A DNA stretch of 36,286 nucleotides from Desulfobulbaceae bacterium (GTDB lineage: Bacteria; Desulfobacterota; Desulfobulbia; Desulfobulbales; Desulfobulbaceae), in the NCBI GenBank assembly GCA_023544645.1, contig JAMJFO010000036.1, positions 1 through 36,286 of the forward strand, given 5' to 3'. Shown here in pieces: positions 32,089 to 36,286 of the stretch. How positions within the stretch are numbered: the stretch's first letter is position 1; every line of letters begins with the position of its first letter. A program made the translations under genes and the position numbers. The notes beneath the pieces were generated by a model. It saw only the letters and a program-made list of their open reading frames with translations. It was not told the DNA's origin and searched no databases.

Positions 32089-33687
32089 ATGATAGCCAAA
32101 TCCATCAAATTCGATCAGGAAGGCAGAGATACAATCCTCAATGGCATCAATACACTGGCCGACGCCGTCAAGGTGACCCTTGGTCCCAGGGGACTCAATG
32201 TAATTATTGAAAAATCTTACGGCGCTCCTCTCATCACCAAGGACGGTGTCACGGTCGCCAAAAATATAGAGTTGTGCGACAAGTTCGAGAACATGGGCGC
32301 CCAACTGGTGAAGGAAGTCACCGCTAAAACTTCGGATGTTGCCGGTGACGGGACCACCACCGCAACCGTGTTGGCCCAGGCTTTCTACCATCAGGGCATC
32401 AAGCTGACAGCTGCCGGGCACAACCCGATGGAAATCAAGCGCGGCATGGATCGAGCCGTCGAAACCCTGGTCGGTGAGCTGAAGAAGCTTTCCAGGCCGG
32501 TCAGTGATCCCGGGGAGATTGCGCAGGTAGGCACTGTCTCGGCCAACAACGACAAAGCCATTGGCGACATAATCGCCCGGGCCATGGATCAAGTCGGCAA
32601 AGAGGGGATCATCACCGTCGAAGAGGCCAAGGCCATGGAGACCAGCCTGGAGACGGTTGAAGGAATGCGGTTCGACCGAGGTTATCTTTCCCCTTATTTT
32701 GTTACCGATCCGGCAAACATGGAAGTTACCCTCGAAAATCCCCGCATACTTATTCATGACAAGAAGATCTCCACCGTGAATGTTCTTCTTCCCGTACTTG
32801 AACAGGCCGTTGAGTCAGGCCGGCCGCTGCTGATCATCGCCGAGGATGTCGAGGGAGAGGCTCTGGCCACCCTGATGACCAACAAGCTCCGAGGGGTTCT
32901 CAACATCTGCGCCGTCAAGGCTCCCGGATTCGGTGACCGCCGCCAGGCCATGCTGGAAGATATTGCCGTTCTCACCAACGGCACGGTAATTTCCGAAGAA
33001 CTCGGTTTCAAACTCGACCAGACCACCTTTGATCAGCTCGGCACCGCCAAGCGGATCATTATCGACAAGGACACCACCACTATCATTGAAGGTGGCGGCA
33101 AGGAAGCCGACATTCAGCGTCGCGTCAGGCATATCCGCAGCCGGATCGAGGAAGCCGCCAGCGACTATGACCGCGAAAAGCTGCATGAACGTCTGGCCAA
33201 GCTGGTCGGAGGTGTTGCCGTGATCAAGGTGGGAGCAGCGACCGAAACCGAGATGAAAGAGAAGAAATCCCGCGTTGAAGACGCACTTTGTGCAACCCGG
33301 GCCGCAGTCGATGAAGGGATCGTCCCTGGCGGCGGCGTCGCGTACCTTCGCGCAATGGGTGCCCTCGACCAGCTCATTCTACCCGCCGATCAGCAGTTCG
33401 GCGTCGACATCATCAGGCGCGCTCTCGAAGAACCGATCCGTCAGATCGCCCGGAATGCGGGAAAGGTGGGTTCCATAGTGGTGGAGAACGTAAGGAGTGG
33501 GGAAGATTCTTACGGCTATGATGCGGCCGCCCATGAATACACCGACATGATTGCAGCCGGTATCATCGATCCGACCAAAGTCGTCCGCTGCGCCCTGCAG
33601 TACGCTGCCTCCATCGTCGGCCTGATGCTGACCACCGAGGCCATGATCTCCGAACAAACAATTTCGTCGTCAGATGATTCGGAATGA
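32089..33687 (+). CDS. groEL: Chaperonin GroEL paralogue lacking the GGM tail
   Basis: A 532-residue 60-kDa chaperonin. ATP-site motifs are intact: [31 protein letters not shown] with Asp87, and [15 protein letters not shown] then IVPGGGVAY with the ATP-hydrolysis Asp. The C terminus ends TISSSDDSE instead of the Gly-Gly-Met repeats typical of housekeeping GroEL. There is no groES upstream; prfC is there instead. It has AAAGGAGG 10 bases before the ATG. It is probably an extra GroEL copy that uses a GroES made elsewhere, or that has a specialised role. Confidence 0.93.
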   Translation: MIAKSIKFDQEGRDTILNGINTLADAVKVTLGPRGLNVIIEKSYGAPLITKDGVTVAKNIELCDKFENMGAQLVKEVTAKTSDVAGDGTTTATVLAQAFYHQGIKLTAAGHNPMEIKRGMDRAVETLVGELKKLSRPVSDPGEIAQVGTVSANNDKAIGDIIARAMDQVGKEGIITVEEAKAMETSLETVEGMRFDRGYLSPYFVTDPANMEVTLENPRILIHDKKISTVNVLLPVLEQAVESGRPLLIIAEDVEGEALATLMTNKLRGVLNICAVKAPGFGDRRQAMLEDIAVLTNGTVISEELGFKLDQTTFDQLGTAKRIIIDKDTTTIIEGGGKEADIQRRVRHIRSRIEEAASDYDREKLHERLAKLVGGVAVIKVGAATETEMKEKKSRVEDALCATRAAVDEGIVPGGGVAYLRAMGALDQLILPADQQFGVDIIRRALEEPIRQIARNAGKVGSIVVENVRSGEDSYGYDAAAHEYTDMIAAGIIDPTKVVRCALQYAASIVGLMLTTEAMISEQTISSSDDSE

Positions 33688-33712
33688 CTTATGTAAATCT
33701 GTCCAGCGACAT

Positions 33713-35785
33713 ATGAAACAGACTAAAACCATGACCAACACAACGGAAACTGAGGAAAGGGCGCATCTTGAGAATGTGCGGATAAAGCTGCGTGCCGCTA
33801 TGGTGCAGATCGATTCAAGACTGAGGGATCAGGCGGCAAAAATTCAGGAGCAGAAAAACTATTTATGGGAACACCGGACGGACATGGATCACGTCGAAAA
33901 GATATCGACGCGGCAATCCGTGGAACAGACGGTCCTTGCCGGCGAAAACGTTCTTGCCCGTAAAAAAAGCCTCCGGAAACTCCTCATGTCGCCCTATTTC
34001 GGGCGGTTCGATTTCATCCGGAACGGCCAGGAACAGCCGGTCGCGGTTTATGTCGGCATTCACACTTTTTTCGACGAGGAGCAGAAAAAGTACCTGATTT
34101 ACGACTGGCGCGCACCCATCGCGACGATGTTTTACGATTACGAAACAGGCAAAGCTCGCTACGAATCCCCGTCGGGCGAAATATCCGGCAGGATCGAATT
34201 GAAGCGCCAGTTCCGCATCCGCGACGGGCGCATGGAATTCATGCTGGAGAGTGCGCTGAATATCCTGGATGATGTCTTGCAGGAGGAACTCAGCCGGGCC
34301 TCGGACGACCGGATGAAAAATATCGTTGCCACCATCCAGCGGGACCAGAATGCCATCATCCGCAATGAGGATGCGCAAGCCCTGATCATCCAGGGAGTGG
34401 CAGGCTCGGGAAAAACCTCCATCGCCCTTCACCGGATAGCCTTCCTGCTGTACAGGTTCAAGGATACCTTGACTTCCAAGGATATACTGATCATTTCACC
34501 GAACAAGGTCTTTGCCGATTACATTTCCAATGTGCTGCCGGAACTCGGGGAAGAAAATATAGCCGAAACCGAAATGGAGGTTCTGGCGGATGAATTGCTT
34601 GACCATAAATTCAGGTTCCAGACATTCTTCGAACAGGCGGCCCTGCTTTTGAAAAAAAACGACGAGAATCTGCAGCGCCGGATACAGGAAAAGTCTTCGC
34701 TCGATTTTCTCAAAAAGCTCGATGAATATGCCGCCCATCTTGCAAAAACGAGTTTCCGCCCCGAAGATGTACGGATAAACGGCTATGCGATTTCAGCCGG
34801 GTTCATCGAAGAATGTTTCAAAAAATACCGAGCCATGCCGGTTGCCAAGCAATTGCGCGAAGTCGCGGCAGAAATCGAGCACAAAATCGGTATATCTCAG
34901 AACTATGACCTGACCGGTGGAGAACGGGCGGAGCTGAAGGCATCGCTGAAAAAGATGCATAAGGGATCAACCATTCGTGCCACCTATAAAAATTTTTTCG
35001 CCTGGCTGGGGAAGCCGGAGTTGTTCAAGCCGGCGAAAAACTCGATTCTTGAATACGCGGACGTGTTCCCACTTATCTATCTGAAGATGCGCCTGGAAGG
35101 GGTCAACGGGGTGCGCAGGGAAATAAAACACCTGGTGATCGACGAAATGCAGGATTATACCCCGGTGCAATACGCGGTTATCGCGAAGCTGTTCCCCTGC
35201 AGGAAAACCATTCTGGGAGATGCAAACCAGTCAGTTAACCCGTTCAGTGTATCCACTTCGGAGGAGATCCAGAAGGTATTCCGACAGGCGAACTGCGTGA
35301 AACTGTGCAAAAGCTACCGGTCCACCTGTGAAATCACCCAATTCGCGCAGCGTATTTCGCCAAACCCCGACCTGGTGGCGATTGAGCGCCACGGGGACGA
35401 GCCTCGCGTCCTGGGTTTTCAGAGCAGGATGGAGGAAACAGAGGGCATACAACGGCTCATTGATGAATTTTTCGATCATGATTCCCACACCTTGGGAATC
35501 ATCTGCAAAACACAGGACCAGGCGGACCAACTCCACCAGGCCATCCATGCCGGAGAACACAAGGTGCGGTTACTTACCTCGCGGAGCTCGGCTTTCTCAA
35601 AGGGAATAGTTCTCTGCACGGTATACCTGGCAAAAGGCCTGGAATTCGATCAGGTGATTGTTCCCTTTGCCACCGCTGATAACTACGCGACCGACATGGA
35701 CAGAAACCTGCTGTATGTTGCCTGTACTCGGGCCATGCACAGTCTTACCCTGACATATGTCAGTACGGTCACCCGGTTTATTTAA
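33713..35785 (+). CDS. HelD-type UvrD-like helicase/ATPase
   Basis: A 690-residue superfamily 1 ATPase. The N-terminal helical arm (residues about 10-90, coiled-coil character) is followed by YDWRAPIATMFYDY, the Walker A GVAGSGKTSIALHRIAFLLY near 229, a large insertion, then VIDEMQDYTPVQYAVI (motif II), LGDANQSVNPF (motif III), CKSYRST (motif IV), YLAKGLEFDQV (motif V) and YVACTRAMHSL (motif VI). This is the HelD layout. HelD removes RNA polymerase from DNA, reaching the secondary channel with its N-terminal arm. The start is uncertain: ATGs at 33674, 33713 and 33731 are in frame and none has a good ribosome-binding site. It follows groEL closely. Confidence 0.87.
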   Translation: MKQTKTMTNTTETEERAHLENVRIKLRAAMVQIDSRLRDQAAKIQEQKNYLWEHRTDMDHVEKISTRQSVEQTVLAGENVLARKKSLRKLLMSPYFGRFDFIRNGQEQPVAVYVGIHTFFDEEQKKYLIYDWRAPIATMFYDYETGKARYESPSGEISGRIELKRQFRIRDGRMEFMLESALNILDDVLQEELSRASDDRMKNIVATIQRDQNAIIRNEDAQALIIQGVAGSGKTSIALHRIAFLLYRFKDTLTSKDILIISPNKVFADYISNVLPELGEENIAETEMEVLADELLDHKFRFQTFFEQAALLLKKNDENLQRRIQEKSSLDFLKKLDEYAAHLAKTSFRPEDVRINGYAISAGFIEECFKKYRAMPVAKQLREVAAEIEHKIGISQNYDLTGGERAELKASLKKMHKGSTIRATYKNFFAWLGKPELFKPAKNSILEYADVFPLIYLKMRLEGVNGVRREIKHLVIDEMQDYTPVQYAVIAKLFPCRKTILGDANQSVNPFSVSTSEEIQKVFRQANCVKLCKSYRSTCEITQFAQRISPNPDLVAIERHGDEPRVLGFQSRMEETEGIQRLIDEFFDHDSHTLGIICKTQDQADQLHQAIHAGEHKVRLLTSRSSAFSKGIVLCTVYLAKGLEFDQVIVPFATADNYATDMDRNLLYVACTRAMHSLTLTYVSTVTRFI

Positions 35786-36023
35786 TACCTGGATCCGTGA
35801 GGTGGGTGATAAGTAATCGCTTTTTTCGGGTGCGCTAAAAAAACAGGGCCGCGCTGCGAATTTCCACTTTCTCTTCGCCTTATAGAGCACTTCCAACCAC
35901 AAAATCAAGCCATTTTCTCGACTTGTCGGCTTCCTGGGCCATCACGCCAGAAAAATCGTCCTCCGCTTCCCCTGCAATCCCCAAATCACCCTGTTTTCGA
36001 GCGGACCACTCCAACTACCCATT
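35786..36023. other. Intergenic stretch next to a transposase gene
   Basis: About 240 bases between helD and the minus-strand transposase end. It probably contains the terminal part of the insertion element, but no inverted repeat or terminus could be defined, because IS91-type elements lack conventional inverted repeats and the other end is outside the window. Confidence 0.4.
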
Positions 36024-36286
36024 CTACAGCGAATGCGCATCCACCCAGGGCTCATCGTAACCCGGCCAGCCATCATCGACAATCTCATCTTTTCTCCGGG
36101 TATCATCGCCACCTTGCACTTTTATTGCTCCCAAAACCAATGGCGGTGGCCATCTCATGGAAAATTCCTCCCACAGTTCCAGATGCACCAGAATCTTCCT
36201 GATCACATCAGGCTGCACAATGAAGCTGATAATCTTCATCTCCGCATGACACCGGGGACAGGAAAGCGGGTCAACCTCCCATATCT
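36024..36286 (-). mobile_element. IS91-type transposase, C-terminal end (5' part outside window)
   Basis: The minus-strand frame is open to the window edge and encodes WEVDPLSCPRCHAEMKIISF then IVQPDVIRKILVHLELW, and ends in DDGWPGYDEPWVDAHSL. I recognise CPRCxxxM-x-I-I-x-FI-x-x-x-x-VI-x-KIL-x-HL-x-LW and the DDGWPGY end as the usual C terminus of IS91/Y2-type transposases. Only about 87 residues are visible, so completeness is unknown. The annotation rests on remembered family endings. Confidence 0.7.

Overview
The window looks like chromosomal DNA of a Gram-negative, moderately GC-rich bacterium. An lpxB end, a cytoplasmic NagZ and an RF3 gene all fit a proteobacterial-type cell. The PATAN (DUF4388)/receiver proteins, the MJ0042 zinc ribbon on a ParA ATPase and the small conserved proteins suggest a deltaproteobacterial (Desulfobulbales-like, Desulfobacterota) host. 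That placement is inference from family memory, not from a marker gene.

Layout. 1-7.6 kb is housekeeping: the lpxB 3' end and an Smr protein; a leftward run nagZ - TM2 - DUF493 - unknown; a small unknown gene; then a rightward operon pcrA/uvrD-like helicase - folC - HNH nuclease with 1-bp and 4-bp overlaps.

7.6-19.1 kb is a signalling locus and the most unusual part. It has a leftward PATAN-REC-CheB-like protein whose three esterase catalytic positions all appear replaced. A rightward series follows: a REC-PATAN protein with Cys at the phospho-acceptor position, an MCP-like transducer with a divergent tip, a 1653-residue CheA-like kinase with one real and two His-less Hpt domains and a roughly 730-residue acidic repeat linker, and a zinc-ribbon ParA ATPase. 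No cheW, cheR or ordinary cheY is present. The parts suggest a chemosensory-like pathway that works partly through non-phosphorylatable or non-catalytic adaptor proteins and positions its array with the ParA protein. A SpoIIM-family membrane protein gene follows.

20.2-24.6 kb is an eroded accessory island lying between an intact tRNA-Arg(CCG) and a 3' tRNA fragment. Just downstream of the tRNA is a cluster of five GTGTCCCA-type repeats that resemble integrase arm sites. The island holds three toxin-antitoxin modules (AbrB-PIN, Phd-ParE/RelE, MazE-MazF). The PIN toxin carries a nonsense codon, and about 440 bp containing the abrB promoter, operator and 5' coding part is present twice as a direct repeat. 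A Y1-type transposase remnant is also present. No integrase gene is visible.

25.4-35.8 kb returns to housekeeping genes on the plus strand: purF, pnp, a KamA-like radical SAM aminomutase, prfC, a groEL without groES and without the GGM tail, and a HelD-type helicase. The window ends inside an IS91-type transposase gene read on the minus strand.
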